From: DASYQD01 sp963846495
GTDB lineage: Bacteria; Acidobacteriota; Thermoanaerobaculia; Multivoradales; JAIOJS01
Assembly: GCA_963846495.1 (NCBI GenBank)
Contig: CAWJWP010000013.1
Location: forward strand, 62,001-126,000
DNA: 64,000 bases
Reading direction: 5' to 3'
Positions 62,772 through 64,000 of this stretch are shown here, in pieces. The notes beneath the pieces are model-generated. The model made no database searches, was not told the DNA's origin, and saw only the letters and a program-made list of their open reading frames with translations. Position 1 is the stretch's first letter. Every line of letters starts with the position of its first letter. Made by a program: the position numbers and the translations under genes.

Positions 62772-64000
<1,229 letters not shown>

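Overview
The window is very GC-rich (roughly 70% or more), gene-dense and bacterial. It carries a large Oar-type TonB-dependent receptor with a carboxypeptidase-like N-terminal repeat, a TPR/TPR/CRTAC operon, an ECF sigma factor with a CHAT protease, large hybrid histidine kinases and many GTGA/ATGA gene overlaps. That mix points to an Acidobacteriota genome or MAG, possibly Thermoanaerobaculia. This is inference; there is no rRNA or other marker gene here to settle it.

Region 1 (20-15,678, minus strand) is one long signalling block. In transcription order it holds a single-domain response regulator, a protein with the length and architecture of KaiA (pseudo-receiver plus helical C-terminal domain), KaiB, double-domain KaiC, three PAS or receiver histidine kinases, a 2108-residue soluble hybrid kinase with about 13 HAMP units and three receivers, and CheR. 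The first four genes overlap by GTGA. A KaiA-like gene coupled to kaiB and kaiC in a bacterium that does not look cyanobacterial is the most exciting observation. Divergent from it is a globin gene overlapping a PATAN/DUF4388-ParA ATPase (15,841-17,591).

Region 2 (17.6-25.2 kb) holds a polysaccharide-deacetylase lipoprotein, a frame-broken PIG-L deacetylase, a DUF485/ActP acetate permease pair, a 5'-nucleotidase with a broken signal region, and a lower-GC scar. In the scar, the two ends of a UPF0175/DUF3368 toxin-antitoxin locus flank unrelated fragments.

Region 3 (25.2-47.4 kb) is a carbohydrate-utilisation locus, probably for chitosan or amino-sugar oligomers and beta-glucosides. It includes a LacI regulator, a GH2 exo-glucosaminidase-like enzyme, an FHS-type MFS permease, a ROK kinase, an ABC sugar transporter, a GH3 beta-glucosidase, a TonB receptor and a SIS-domain sugar isomerase/deaminase. 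Near-identical palindromic LacI-type operators sit at 30,575 and 41,167. The TPR-TPR-CRTAC operon diverges from the TonB receptor gene.

Region 4 (47.5-58.2 kb) has an unknown protein, a zinc-finger/TM/TPR/CHAT protease and its ECF sigma factor, then an exported isoaspartyl methyltransferase, an amidohydrolase, a secreted S1 protease and a PmbA-like protein.

Region 5 (58.3-64 kb) is a partner-switching module (small membrane protein, RsbW-like kinase, STAS antagonist, GAF-PP2C phosphatase) behind a good sigma-54 promoter. Next to it is a sigma-54-type regulator with an altered GAFTGA loop, then the 3' part of uvrA.

At least ten reading-frame breaks in otherwise conserved genes suggest consensus errors in GC-rich runs, so boundaries in the affected genes are approximate.
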